Of a DNA stretch of 64,000 nucleotides, positions 25,139 through 39,200 are shown piece after piece. The notes under the pieces are model-generated. The model saw only the letters and a list, made by a program, of their open reading frames with translations. It was not told where the DNA came from and searched no databases. Origin of the DNA: CAYTBN01 sp964436045 (lineage in GTDB: Bacteria; Myxococcota_A; UBA796; UBA9615; CAYRNR01); NCBI GenBank assembly GCA_964436045.1, contig CAYTBN010000017.1, positions 1-64,000 of the forward strand. Reading direction: 5' to 3'. Every line of letters starts with the position of its first letter. Position 1 is the stretch's first letter. Made by a program: the position numbers and the translations under genes.

Positions 25139-28100
25139 TCAGATGAGTTCCTGGAGGCCAGGCGTCCCCGCGGCTGCGGGCGTGGTGGCGGTGGACCTGG
25201 TGGGCGAATGCCTCGAGCCGGGCGGTGCCCGAGGTGCCCTCGGAGCCGCCGCACATCAGTGTCGTCATCGGCATCCCGCCCAGGTCCGTGCGGATCCGCT
25301 CCAGCAGTGAGGCGGACACGGTGCCGACCATGCAGTTGAAGCAGATGGCGTTGACCACCCCCGACGCGCCGCCACGGGCGTAGTCGAGTATCTGGGCGAC
25401 GTTGGTCAGGATCAGGGCGTTGGACTCGGCGCCCAGGTAGGGATCGGTCTCGGCCAGCAGCTCGTCCAGATTCGAGGGGCGGCCTGCCCGCACCGCACCC
25501 CGCATCGCCCGGCGGACCCGCCGCGACTCCGCGTCCTTGATCGCGCCGTAGAACGCAAAGCGCAGCGCGCCGCGGATCTCCCGGCGGCGCGTGAACCGAC
25601 GCCCCATTCGGGCCACGTTCAGGTCGACCACGTCGACGATGGTCGTCGGGGGCCAGACCTCGCAGCCCAGGGCCTCGAGACGGCCGAACAGTCCGCCGTT
25701 GGCGAACTCGTTGACCCGGGTGTAGATGTCCCCGGCCACCCCGACCCGCGGGCGCGGGCGGGTCCGGTCGACAGGGATCCGGGCGAACGCCTCCCCTGCC
25801 TCGCGGCAGGCCTCGAGCACCGTGCCCTCTTCCACCGCCCGGCCCATGGCCGCCAGCTGGTCGGCGTGGACCTTGTCGGTGAGGCCAGGTTCCAGCTCGT
25901 AGGGCCGATGTTCGCAGGCGGCCCGCAGCAGCAGGTCGATCGCCACCATACCCTTCCACATGGCGAAGAGCCCCTTGCGGCCGAAGGTCGCCTCCATGTC
26001 GTCCATCAGCGGCGTGATCACCTCGACGTCGCGGCCAATGATTCGACGAGCGGCGTAGAGCAACGAGTCGCGGTACTGGGGGACCAGGCAGGGATTGACG
26101 CCGCCGGGGTAGTAGAAGACATCGCCGTCGCGGAACTGGTTGCGCTCCAGCAGCTGCACCAGGTCGCCCGCCATGTAGGCGTACGCGTGGCACTCACAGC
26201 CGCTGGCCACCGCCTCGCCGGCGGCCAGCGTCGACTCGTCGGGTGCCGGAAGTACGATGGCCTCGTGCCCCGCCGCCCGCAGGGCGCCTGCGTAGGAGAA
26301 CACCTGGTTGGCGAAGTGGGGGAGGAAGAAGCGGCGACGGCCTCCGGTCGGACGGCGACGGATGATGCGGTGGGCGCCGGGGATGCGACGGGGAGCGCGG
26401 CGGCGGCGAACGTGGACGTCCACCTCGTCGGCGAACGCCTCCAACCGGGTCACCAGCCCCGCCTCGGCCCGGTGCTCGTCCAGTTCCAGCAGCAACCGGG
26501 GGCGGTCGGCCAGGAGTTCGTCCACGTGTTTGGTGGAAAAACCGTCGGGTCCGCAGCCGAAGGACGACAGCACCACCGGGAACAGACGAGGATCCTCCTG
26601 GACCAGCATGGTGGCCCGGGCGTAGTCGCGGTTGATGCCCCACGGCAGATCCCACCAGTCCGGCCCCAGCACGACGTCGTCCAGCGGCAGCGCGTCCATG
26701 GGTAGGAACGGGATGCCCAGCCGCTGCAGGTGGCGTCCCAGGCTCAGGTTGATGAACGGGTCGAGCAGGTTGTAGGGCTTGGCCAGCAACACCAGCGCCC
26801 GGTCGGTGGTGCGGGCCAGGACCCGCTGGCCCATCTCTCGCAGCCGTCTCCGGTAATCCTCCAGGTCGGCCCGCCCCTGCTCCCAGGCGCGCCCGAGTTC
26901 ACCGACCTCCATCCCGAGCTGCTCCGCCAACCCGGCCGGATCGTCCACGGCCTCGGGGAAGGGTTCGGAGATCCGCACCTGGGCCGAGATCAGGTTCGCG
27001 TCCAGGGTGGCGCGGACCATGTGGGGGATGTGCTGGGTGTAGGGACAGGTCTCGCTGCGCTCCTCCTCCTCCTGCCGGCGGGGCAGATCGAGGATGCCGG
27101 GCAGCAGGACGGTGCCGATGCCACGGTCGACCAGATCCTGCACGTGGCCGTAAGTCAGCTTGACCGGCAGGCAGGTCTCGGCCGACAGGCTTCGCAGGCC
27201 GACGCCGAGGATCTCCGAGGAACTGGGGCGCGAGAGCACGGGCTCGCGGCCCGCGGCGCGGGCCACTGCGGTCCACAGGGGCAACAGGGCGTAGGGCAAC
27301 GGATCCCTGGGGATGCCCAGGGCCCGCTCCGGGTCGGTGGGCTCGACGTCGACCGGCAGTCCGGCCACGTCCCGCAGCAGCTGCTCCATCGTGTCCAGCG
27401 TGTCCTCGGGCAGGTCGGAACGCGCCTTGCGCTCACCGCGGCTGGAGTAGCGTTCGCAGGTGTCACCGAAGAAGAAGACCTGTCGCCCCGAGCGGAAGCG
27501 GTTCACCTGACAGCGGTTGGAGCAACGCGGGCACTCGAAGGAGCGCTCCAGCTCGCCCTTGCACTCGGCGAAGCCGCGGAAGGCGGTCTCACCCCCGATG
27601 ACGCCGTCACGGCGCGCGTCGAGGACCAGCAGGGCGGTGCCGACCGCTCCGGAGACCCGGTTGTAGGGGTGGACCCCCACGGGCCGGCCGAGCAGCGTGC
27701 GGAACGCCGCGACCACGGCCCGGTTGGAGGCGGTTCCGCCCTGGAACAGCACCCGCTCGCCCACCGGACGACCGGCGACCACCTTGTCCAGGTAGTTGCG
27801 GGCCACCGACAGGGCGAGACCGGCGCAGACGTCCTCGGTGGTGGCGCCCGAACGCAGGGCCTGGACCAGCTCGCTGTCCATGAAAACGGTGCAGCGGCTG
27901 CCCAGGTCGGCCGGGGCCTCGGACGCCATCGCCAGCTCGGCGAACTGGTCGATGATCGACACACCCAGCCGCTCGGCCTGCTCCTCGAGGAACGAACCGG
28001 TGCCAGCAACGCAGATCTTGTTCATGCAGAAGTCGCGGATATGGCCGCCGTCAGCGCCGATGTACTTGGAGTCTTGGCCCCCGATCTCCAGCACGGTGTC

Positions 28101-28757
28101 CACATCGGGCAGGTAGGCCACCGAGGAGCGTAGCTGCGCGGTGATCTCGTTGCGGACCAGATCCGCGCCCAGGAAACGCCCGGCCAGGTGGCGACCCGAA
28201 CCGGTGGTCCCGATCCCCGTGATCCGCAGCTCCGCGCCGTGCCGATCCACCAGCTGGTCGAGCCCCTCCTGCAGCACCTGCAACGGTCGACCGCGGGTCC
28301 GCAGGTAGACCGCGTCGAGCACGCTGCCGTCGTCCCCTACCAGGGCCAGGTTGGTGCTCACCGAGCCCACGTCCACGCCCAGCAGGGCGCGGTGGCCGGC
28401 GGCGGCGACGCGCTCGCCAGCGGGCTCGGCGGGCGGCGGCTCCACCCCGGGATCGGGCAGCCGCTCCAGGCGGCGGACGGCGACCCGCTCACCCCGGCCC
28501 CGTTCCACCGCCGTTCGCAGCTCCTCCAGCGTCATCGGCCCCGCGTCCGCCGCCAGCAGGGCTGCGCCGACCGCCGAGGCCGTCTCGGGTCGCCCCGGCA
28601 CCCGCAGGTCGTCCTGCTCCACTTCGAGCACCTCGAGCACTGCACGCCGCAGGCCGGCGTTGCGCGCGCCCCCGCTGACGAGGGCCAGCGGCAGGCGGAT
28701 CCGCCGTCCCCGCAGGACCGACGCGCGGAAGTTCCGGATCAGCGCCAGACAGAGGCC
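25139..28757 (-). CDS. 2-hydroxyacyl-CoA dehydratase activase-type protein, main part (broken)
   Basis: This is the larger part of one gene interrupted by TAA at 28758-28760. Together they would give about 1,396 residues, the size of the fused activase family (BadF/HgdC-like). The part begins by completing the first ATPase domain ('LALVSGGARNAGLR'), then a second activase domain ('GVDVGSVSTNLALV', 'IGIGTTGSGRH', Fe-S Cys in 'MNKICVAGTGSFLE'), then DUF2229-like and dehydratase-subunit-like regions with many conserved Cys ('FECPRCSNRCQVN', 'FGDTCERYSSRGE', 'PGGVNPCLVPQ'). Near 25166-25169 a four-C run breaks the C-terminus; removing one base ends the protein '...GTPGLQELI' at TGA 25139, followed by TAG TAG. 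Uncorrected, the frame runs antisense into the hydrolase. The substrate is unknown. Confidence 0.75.
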
Positions 28758-29330
28758 TTAGGCGATCTCGTCGACCGGCGTGCCCTTCTGCTGGAGGTGG
28801 ATCATGTCGGACTTGGCGAACACGGCACAGCGCCCCGCCACGGCCGCACCCCGCTCGGCAGCCCCGGCCTCGGCGGCCAGCTCCTCGATGGAGAGCTGCA
28901 GCCGGCCGGCCTGCTGCTCGAGGAAGGCGCCAGCGCCGGCCGCGCACAGGTCGGAGAGGGCAAACTCGGACAGCTCGCGCCGCTCCGGGTCCAACTCGAT
29001 CCAGCGGGGCATCTGGCCGCCGATCTCGATGGCGGCGAGGGCGTCGGGACAGAGCACCGCCGTCCCCCGGGCCGCGGATACGACCTCGCTGATCCGGCTA
29101 GCGTCGGGACAGTGGGCGGCCAGCAGGTTGCGCGCGCCAGCCACCAATCCGACGCGGAAGGTCCGGGCGTCGACCTCGTTGGCGACCTCGCCGAGCAGGT
29201 CGTCGAGGGCGGCTAGCGGCCGACCGCCAGCGAGACGCGAACCGCTCCACAGCACGGCATCATCCGCTCCGCTGACGGCGGCATGGATGGCGACCGAACC
29301 GATATCGATGCCCAGATGGGGGATGCCCAT
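28758..29330 (-). CDS. Activase-type protein, N-terminal ATPase fragment
   Basis: A 190-residue N-terminal piece of the gene continued at 28757. It contains an ASKHA-type ATPase start 'LGIDIGSVAIHAAV', 'AAIEIGGQMPRW' and the cluster-region helix 'LCAAGAGAFLEQQAGRLQ'. Here the usual paired Cys are reduced to one, so this domain may not bind a [4Fe-4S] cluster, unlike the second activase domain. It stops at TAA in 'KGTPVDEIA-stop', although the following codons continue the family in the same frame. ATG 29330 has GGAGG 6 bp upstream. TAA is neither a Sec nor a Pyl codon, so this is a nonsense mutation or a base error. It diverges from the kor operon. Confidence 0.75.
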   Translation of the reverse strand: MGIPHLGIDIGSVAIHAAVSGADDAVLWSGSRLAGGRPLAALDDLLGEVANEVDARTFRVGLVAGARNLLAAHCPDASRISEVVSAARGTAVLCPDALAAIEIGGQMPRWIELDPERRELSEFALSDLCAAGAGAFLEQQAGRLQLSIEELAAEAGAAERGAAVAGRCAVFAKSDMIHLQQKGTPVDEIA

Positions 29331-29598
29331 CCCTCACCTCCCAGTTCCCCGGACCCTTGCCGGGTGCGGGATTCTAGCAACGGATCTGGCGGAGGCCAGA
29401 ATTGAAGGAAGAACGATGCGAGGCCGGGCCCGCGGGAGGCGATCTCGCCGGACGGCCGCGCCCCGGGACGAGGATTCCGGCGGCCCTGTGGACAACTCAC
29501 CCCGAGGCCCGTATCCTTCCCCTCCTTTTCCGGCCGATGGGCTTCGCGCTCCCCCGCGCGGGCGCGCGCTCGCGGCCTCACAGCGGAGGCGAGGGCGC

Positions 29599-29841
29599 AT
29601 GACCGCCAAGCCCGCGAGACGCAAGCGACAGTTCAAGGTCTTCTTCTACGACCCCTACTGCAAGGGCTGCGAGATCTGCACCGAGATGTGCCCCGAGGGT
29701 GTGCTGCGCATCGGCAGCCGGCTGGGACCGCTGGGGTACTTCCTCGCCGAGGTCGCGAACGAGGAGGCCTGCAACGGCTGCCGCTTCTGCGAGGTGGCAT
29801 GTCCCGACCTGGCGATCACCGTGGTGGAGGTGGAAGAATGA
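29599..29841 (+). CDS. korD: 2-oxoacid:ferredoxin oxidoreductase, ferredoxin subunit
   Basis: An 80-residue 2x[4Fe-4S] ferredoxin-like delta subunit. Two clusters are bound by 'CKGCEICTEMCP' and 'CNGCRFCEVACP'. It passes electrons from the catalytic subunits to ferredoxin. ATG 29599 follows a GGAGG-rich leader; the longer upstream frame is a shadow. Its stop overlaps the korA start (ATGA), the first of three such overlaps that couple the four genes D-A-B-C. Confidence 0.88.
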   Translation: MTAKPARRKRQFKVFFYDPYCKGCEICTEMCPEGVLRIGSRLGPLGYFLAEVANEEACNGCRFCEVACPDLAITVVEVEE

Positions 29842-31022
29842 GCGTACACACCGCCTCCGCCTGGCCCGAAGCCCGTCGGCGACTGCTGTCCGGTTTTGCT
29901 GGCAGCCAGCAGTTCATGCAGGGTGATGTCGCCGTCGCCATCGGTGCCCTGTACGCGGGCTGTGATTTCTTCGGCGCCTACCCGATCACCCCGGCCTCGG
30001 AGATCGCCGAGACCATGTCGAACATGCTGCCGCAGGTGGGCGGCAAGTTCGTGCAATTCGAGGACGAGCTGGCCAGCGTCTCGGCGATCCTCGGTGCGGC
30101 CTGGGCGGGATCGCGGTCGATGACCGCCACCTCGGGGCCAGGCTTCTCGCTGATGCAGGAGAACATCGGCTACGCGGTGATGACCGAGACGCCGACGGTG
30201 ATCGTCGACGTGCAGCGCTCCGGACCGTCCACCGGCCAGGCGACGCTGCCGGCCCAGGGCGACTTCTACCAGGCCCGCTGGGGCACCCACGGGGACCACG
30301 AGGCCATCGCCTTGTCCCCCTGGTCGGCCCAGGAGAGCTTCGAGCTGACCATCGAAGCCTTCAACCTGGCCGAGCGCTTCCGTCAGCCGGTGCTGCTGAT
30401 GACCGATGGCGAGACGGGGCACTCCCGCGAGCGCGTGGCATTCCCGGACCCGGCCGACGTGACCATCGTGCCCCGGGAGTTCGCCGACGACGCCAGCCAG
30501 GCCTTCGGCGGGGCGACGGTGCCCAAGATGGTCCGCTTCGGCGAGGGCACGGCGGTCCACGTGACCGGCTCGACCCACGTCGCCAACGGGCTGCGCCAGG
30601 CGACCCAGCCGGCGGTCCACGACGAGTTGATCCGGCGGGTGACCGGCAAGATCGCCGATGCCCGCGAGGAGTTGACCCGGCTGGACACCCTGCTGGACGG
30701 CGGCGAGAAGGTGATCGTCATCTCCCACGGGATCAGCGCCCGGCCGGCCTACGGGGCGGTGCAGGAGCTACGGGCCGCCGGTCACCCGGTGGGGCTGATC
30801 CGCGTGATCGGCCTGTGGCCCTTCCCCGGACCGAGGCTGGCGACGCTGTGCGAGGGCGCCGCCGCGGTGGTGGTGCCCGAGATGAACCTGGGCCAGATGA
30901 ACCGCGAGATCGAACGCTACGTGGACTGCCCGGTCGTGGGGCTGAACAAGATCGGGGGCCACGTCTTCCATCAGTCCGAGATCGCCAGCGAGGCGCTCGC
31001 GGCGCTGGGGAGGTCGGCATGA
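29838..31022 (+). CDS. korA: 2-oxoacid:ferredoxin oxidoreductase, alpha subunit
   Basis: A 394-residue pyrimidine-domain subunit of the TPP enzyme. Family segments include 'GCDFFGAYPITPASEIAE', 'FVQFEDELASVSAILGA', 'TATSGPGFSLMQE', 'DVQRSGPSTGQAT' and the transketolase C-domain 'GHPVGLIRVIGLWPFP'. With KorB it decarboxylates a 2-oxoacid, most likely 2-oxoglutarate, to the acyl-CoA with reduction of ferredoxin; in reverse it fixes CO2. The 'YPITP' and 'QRSGPSTG' motifs fit Kor better than Por, but the substrate is not proven. Start and stop overlap korD and korB by 4 bp each. Confidence 0.9.
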   Translation: MSVHTASAWPEARRRLLSGFAGSQQFMQGDVAVAIGALYAGCDFFGAYPITPASEIAETMSNMLPQVGGKFVQFEDELASVSAILGAAWAGSRSMTATSGPGFSLMQENIGYAVMTETPTVIVDVQRSGPSTGQATLPAQGDFYQARWGTHGDHEAIALSPWSAQESFELTIEAFNLAERFRQPVLLMTDGETGHSRERVAFPDPADVTIVPREFADDASQAFGGATVPKMVRFGEGTAVHVTGSTHVANGLRQATQPAVHDELIRRVTGKIADAREELTRLDTLLDGGEKVIVISHGISARPAYGAVQELRAAGHPVGLIRVIGLWPFPGPRLATLCEGAAAVVVPEMNLGQMNREIERYVDCPVVGLNKIGGHVFHQSEIASEALAALGRSA

Positions 31023-31855
31023 CCGAGCAGATCAAGCAACCCATGCTGCGCTACCTGCGGGAGGAGATCCTTCCCACCACCTTCTGCCAGGGCTGCGGCG
31101 GTGGCACGGTGCTCAACTGCTTCACCCGCGCCGTCGACCAGCTGGAGTTCGACGTCTCCAACATGGTCACGGTCACCGGCATCGGCTGCTCCTCGTGGAT
31201 CACCAGCCCCTACTTCAAGTCCGACACCCTGCACACCACCCACGGCCGGGCCATCGCGTTCGCGACGGGGGTCAAGGTGGCGCGCCCGGAGCTGGACGTG
31301 GTGGTGATCGCGGGTGACGGCGACCTGGCTGGCATCGGCGGCAACCACCTGATCCACGCCGCCCGGCGCAACATCGGGCTGAAGGTCCTGCTGGTCAACA
31401 ACACCATCTATGGAATGACCGGCGGCCAGGTCGCGCCGACCACGCCAACCGGCATCCGCACCGCGACCACGCCCTACGGCAACCAGGAGCCGCCGATGCG
31501 GATCACCGAGATGGTGAGCGCCGCCGGGGCCACCTTCTCGGCCCGCTGGACGACCTTCCACGTGTTCCAGCTGATCAAGGCGATGAAGAAGGTGCTGAGC
31601 CACGAGGGTTTTGCCTTCGTCGAGATCATGAGCCAGTGCCCCACGTCCTACGGCAAGTTCACCCGCGAGCGGATGGCGCCAACCACCCTGCGGAGGTTCA
31701 AGGAGAGCGCAGTCCGGGTCAAGAAAGCGCAGGGAATGCCCGAAGAGGAGCTGGAGGACAAGCTGGTGATCGGCACGTTCACCGACAAGCAGCGGCCCGA
31801 GTTCGCCCGCAGCCTCGACGAGCTGGCCCGGGCGCGGATGGCGGAGGAGTCATGA
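31019..31855 (+). CDS. korB: 2-oxoacid:ferredoxin oxidoreductase, beta subunit (TPP-binding)
   Basis: A 278-residue subunit that binds the pyrophosphate of TPP. Key motifs: 'FCQGCGGGTVLNCF' and 'GIGCSSW' (Cys of the proximal cluster), and the TPP/Mg motif 'GDGDLAGIGGNHLIHAARRN' ending in 'VNNTIYGMTGGQ'. The 'QVAPTTP' stretch and length are typical of KorB. It lies in the middle of the coupled korDABC operon. Confidence 0.92.
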   Translation: MTEQIKQPMLRYLREEILPTTFCQGCGGGTVLNCFTRAVDQLEFDVSNMVTVTGIGCSSWITSPYFKSDTLHTTHGRAIAFATGVKVARPELDVVVIAGDGDLAGIGGNHLIHAARRNIGLKVLLVNNTIYGMTGGQVAPTTPTGIRTATTPYGNQEPPMRITEMVSAAGATFSARWTTFHVFQLIKAMKKVLSHEGFAFVEIMSQCPTSYGKFTRERMAPTTLRRFKESAVRVKKAQGMPEEELEDKLVIGTFTDKQRPEFARSLDELARARMAEES

Positions 31856-32388
31856 AGGTCCGGATGGCTGGATTTGGTGGCCAGGGTCAGGTGACTGCCG
31901 GCATCCTGCTCGGTCACGCGGCGGTGATGGAGGGCAAGGACACCCTGCAGACCCAGTCCTACGGCTCGGCCACCCGGGGCGGGCTGACCACCTGCGACAT
32001 CGCCATTGGCGACTCGATGGTCTACGAGGTCAACCCGGAGAAGTTCGACATCCTGGTCGCGTTCTGCCAGGAGGCCTACGACACTTACCTCCCTTTGCTG
32101 GCGGACGACGGCATCCTGCTGTACGAGGGCGACCTGGTCACCACCGACGAGCGGCTGCCCGCGCGTAATGCGGCGCTGGCGTCGACCCGACTGGCCAACG
32201 ACGAGCTGGGACGCACCATAGTCTCCAACGTCGTGATGCTGGGGTTCGTGGTGGGAGCGGTGCCCGGCCTGGTCGAGGCATCGTCGCTGGAGGCCGCCCT
32301 GGCCGACCAGCTCAAGGCCGGCATCGTCAAGCTCAACCACGACGCCTTCCGCCTGGGCTACGAAGCCGGACGCGCCGCGATTTCCTGA
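31852..32388 (+). CDS. korC: 2-oxoacid:ferredoxin oxidoreductase, gamma subunit
   Basis: A 178-residue gamma subunit with the characteristic N-terminal 'MAGFGGQGQVTAGILL' and 'TQSYGSATRGGLTTCDI', which contribute to CoA binding and subunit contacts. It is the last gene of the operon. The ATG overlaps the korB stop, and its own stop is followed at once by an 8-bp hairpin before the convergent propeller-protein gene. Confidence 0.9.
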   Translation: MKVRMAGFGGQGQVTAGILLGHAAVMEGKDTLQTQSYGSATRGGLTTCDIAIGDSMVYEVNPEKFDILVAFCQEAYDTYLPLLADDGILLYEGDLVTTDERLPARNAALASTRLANDELGRTIVSNVVMLGFVVGAVPGLVEASSLEAALADQLKAGIVKLNHDAFRLGYEAGRAAIS

Positions 32389-32415
32389 GAACCCGTTCCG
32401 TCCGGGTCGCGGGTT

Positions 32416-32417
<2 letters not shown>
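32388..32417. terminator. Possible bidirectional hairpin between korC and the 32416 gene
   Basis: AGAACCCG (32388-32395) pairs perfectly with CGGGTTCT (32410-32417) around a 14-nt loop. It spans the whole gap between two convergent genes. There is no T-run, so factor-independent termination is uncertain. Confidence 0.45.
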
Positions 32418-36201
<3,784 letters not shown>

Positions 36202-36224
36202 GGGACCTCCGGCAATCCAGGGGC

Positions 36225-39200
36225 TCAGGATCTACGCGGGGGGCGGTTACCGCGTCGGCGGATTCCGGCGAGGCACATCAGCGCCAGCAGCGCCGCGGGC
36301 CCCCCGGCCATCTCGCCACCGCTCAGATCGTTGCGGCACTCGCAGCCACCGGTGTCGTCGTCGTCGTCCAGCGGTTCGGTGTCGTCGTCGTCGTCGCCGG
36401 TCGTGTCGTCGTCGCCCGTCGTGTCGTCGTCTCCGGTGCTGTCGTCGTCGTCGTCGTCGCTGGTGTCGTCGTCGCCGGCACACTCGTCGTCCTCGTCGTC
36501 CACCAGGCCGTCGCAGTCGTTGTCGACGCCGTCGGAGCACGCCTCGCTCGCGTCCGGGCTGACCGCGTCGTCGGCGTCGTCGCAGTCGCCGCCGCCGCAG
36601 GCGTCGGCCACGTGCCCGTCACCGTCGGCGTCCACATCGTCGACGGCGCCGTCGCAGTCGTTGTCGATACCGTCGCAGGTCTCGGGGTTTCCGGGGTAGG
36701 CGAAGGGTTGCAGATCATCGCAGTCGTTGTTGCACGACGTGAACCCGTCGCCGTCCGCGTCCTCGAGGTTCAACGCCGGGTCGGTGTCATCGCAGTCGCC
36801 GTCGCAGATCAGCGATCCGTCGCCGTCCGCGTCGGCCTCGTCCGGTGGCGTGAGTCCGTCACAGTCGCTGTCCTTGCCATCGCAGATCTCGGGCGCCCCG
36901 GGGTAGACGTGGTTGTCGAGGTTGTCGCAATCCCCCTGGCAGGCGTTGAAGTAATCGCCGTCCAGGTCCTCGTCGGCGTCCTCGTCGATCAAGTTGTCGC
37001 AGTCGTTGTCCAGGCCGTCGCACTGCTCGGGCGCGCCGGGGAAGCTGATCGGATCCGCGTCGTCGCAGTCGCCGTCACAGAGCAGCCAGCCGTCGCCGTC
37101 GTTGTCTTCCTCGCCGTTCATCAGCGAGCCGTTGCAGTTGTTGTCCAGGCCGTCGCAGATCTCGACCGCGCCCGGGTGGACGTCGGGTTCGTCGTCGTCG
37201 CAGTCCCCGCCGCAAACGTTGATCCCGTCGCCGTCGAAGTCGCCGATCTCGTCGGTGGCAGGGTCGCAGTCGTTGTCGATGCCGCCGTCGCACAGCTCGA
37301 TGGCGTCGGGGTTGAGCAGGTCGTCCTCGTCGTCGCAGTCCCCGTCGCATTCGGTGAAGCCGTCGCCGTCCGCATCGTCGTACTCGTCGGTGGTGGGATC
37401 GCAGTCGTTGTCGATCCCGTCACACTCCTCGCCGATCCCCGGGAGCACGTCCGGGTCGCCGTCGTCGCAGTCGCCGTGGCACGACGAGGCGCCGTCGCCG
37501 TCCTGGTCGTCCCAGTTCAGCGAGGCGAGCGCGTCATCGCAGTCGACACACACGTCGTAGCCGTCGCCGTCGCCGTCCTCGGCGTCGGGCGTCAGCGGCT
37601 CGCAGTCGTTGTCGATGCCGTCGCACTGGATCTCCGCCATGCCGGGGTTGGCGGCCGCCTCCGAGTCGTCGCAATCCCCCGAACAGACCATGAATCCGTC
37701 GCCGTCCACGTCGGTCTCGCCCGGGTCGGGGTAGCCGTCGCAGTCGTCGTCGATTCCGTTGCACAGCTCGGCCGCCGAGGGGTTGACCGCCGGATCGCCG
37801 TCGTCGCAGTCGTTGGCGCAGATCATGTAGCCGTCGGCGTCGTCATCCACCTCGAAGGGGACGATTCCGTTGCAGTCGTTGTCGATGCCATCGCAGAGTT
37901 CCGGCGCGCCCGGGTAGACCGTCGCGTCGGCGTCGTCGCAGTCCCCGCCACAGACCAGGGCGCCGTCGGCATCGTCATCCGCCTCGATGGGCGGTATGGC
38001 GCCGTCGCAATCGCTGTCCTTGCCGTCGCAGATCTCCGGGGCGCCCGGCAGCACGCTGCCATCGGTGTCGTCGCAGTCGCCCTCACACGCCGTCAGCCCA
38101 TCCCCGTCCCAGTCGTAGGTGGTCCCCTCGTCGATGTAGCCGTCGCAGTCGTTGTCGATGCTGTCGCACAGCTCGGGTGCGTCGGGCCAGACGGTGGGAT
38201 CCGTGTCGTCGCAGTCGGCGTCACAGATGCTGTACCCGTCGTAGTCGGCGTCGATCTCGTCGAGGGCGTACTGGCCATCGCAGTCGTTGTCTGGCTGCCC
38301 GTCGCAGACCTCGGCGGCGCCCGGGTGGACCGCCGGATCGTCGTCGTCGCAGTCGTCGCCGCCGCAGGCCGCGTCCAGATATCCGTCGCCGTCCCAGTCG
38401 GGGCAGCAGGACGGATTGTCGCCGCCGGGCGTCCCGTAGTCGCCACCGTCGAGCATGTAGTCCGGCCAGGCGTGGGTCGCGCACCAGTGGGTGCCGAAAT
38501 CGTTGTCGCTCTCGTCGAATTTGGCCGGATCCAGGGACATGCTGGCCGCCGAGGCCAGCGGCCAGTAGTTGCCCGGCTCGTATTCCACCGAGTCCACCAG
38601 CAGCCCCGCGAGCTCGATGTGGATCGCGTCGTCGCCGTTGCCGAGGTGGAAGTCGCCGATGGAGTACTCGTAATCCAGGATCACGCCGCCGTTGGTGACC
38701 GTGTCGCCGTTGCACCCCAGCACGGAAAAACCGCCGCTGTCGATCCAGACGTCGTGGGCCACGACGAACTCGTTGAAGGCGTTGTCGTAGACGTAGAAGC
38801 CGGCGAGGTTGATCGCGTACTCGGTGTCGTTGTGGACCTCGAACCACTCGCCGTCGAAGTCGGCGACCGCCTCGGGGTCGTACATGATCTCGGTGATCAG
38901 GAGCCCGCCGAAGGGCAGCACACCGTCGTCCACCAACCCGTTGCAGTCGTTGTCCGCCCCGTCGTGGACCTCGGCGGCGCCTGGGAAGACACCGGCGTCG
39001 CCGTCGTCACAGTCGCCCGAGCATTCCATCCAGCCATCGGCATCCACGTCGACCTCGTCCGGGTCGGGGGTGCCGTCGCAGTTGTTGTCCGCCCCGTCGC
39101 ACAGCTCGGCCTGTCCGGGGTTGACCCAGGGATTGGTGTCGTCGCAGTCCCCGTTGCCAGCCACAAAACCCGCGGGCTCGTAGCAGGCCAGGGTGGGCAC

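Noticed and set aside
28758..28760. TAA read as a recoded amino acid
   Set aside because: Bacterial recoding uses UGA (Sec) or UAG (Pyl), and no hairpin like that of selD follows.
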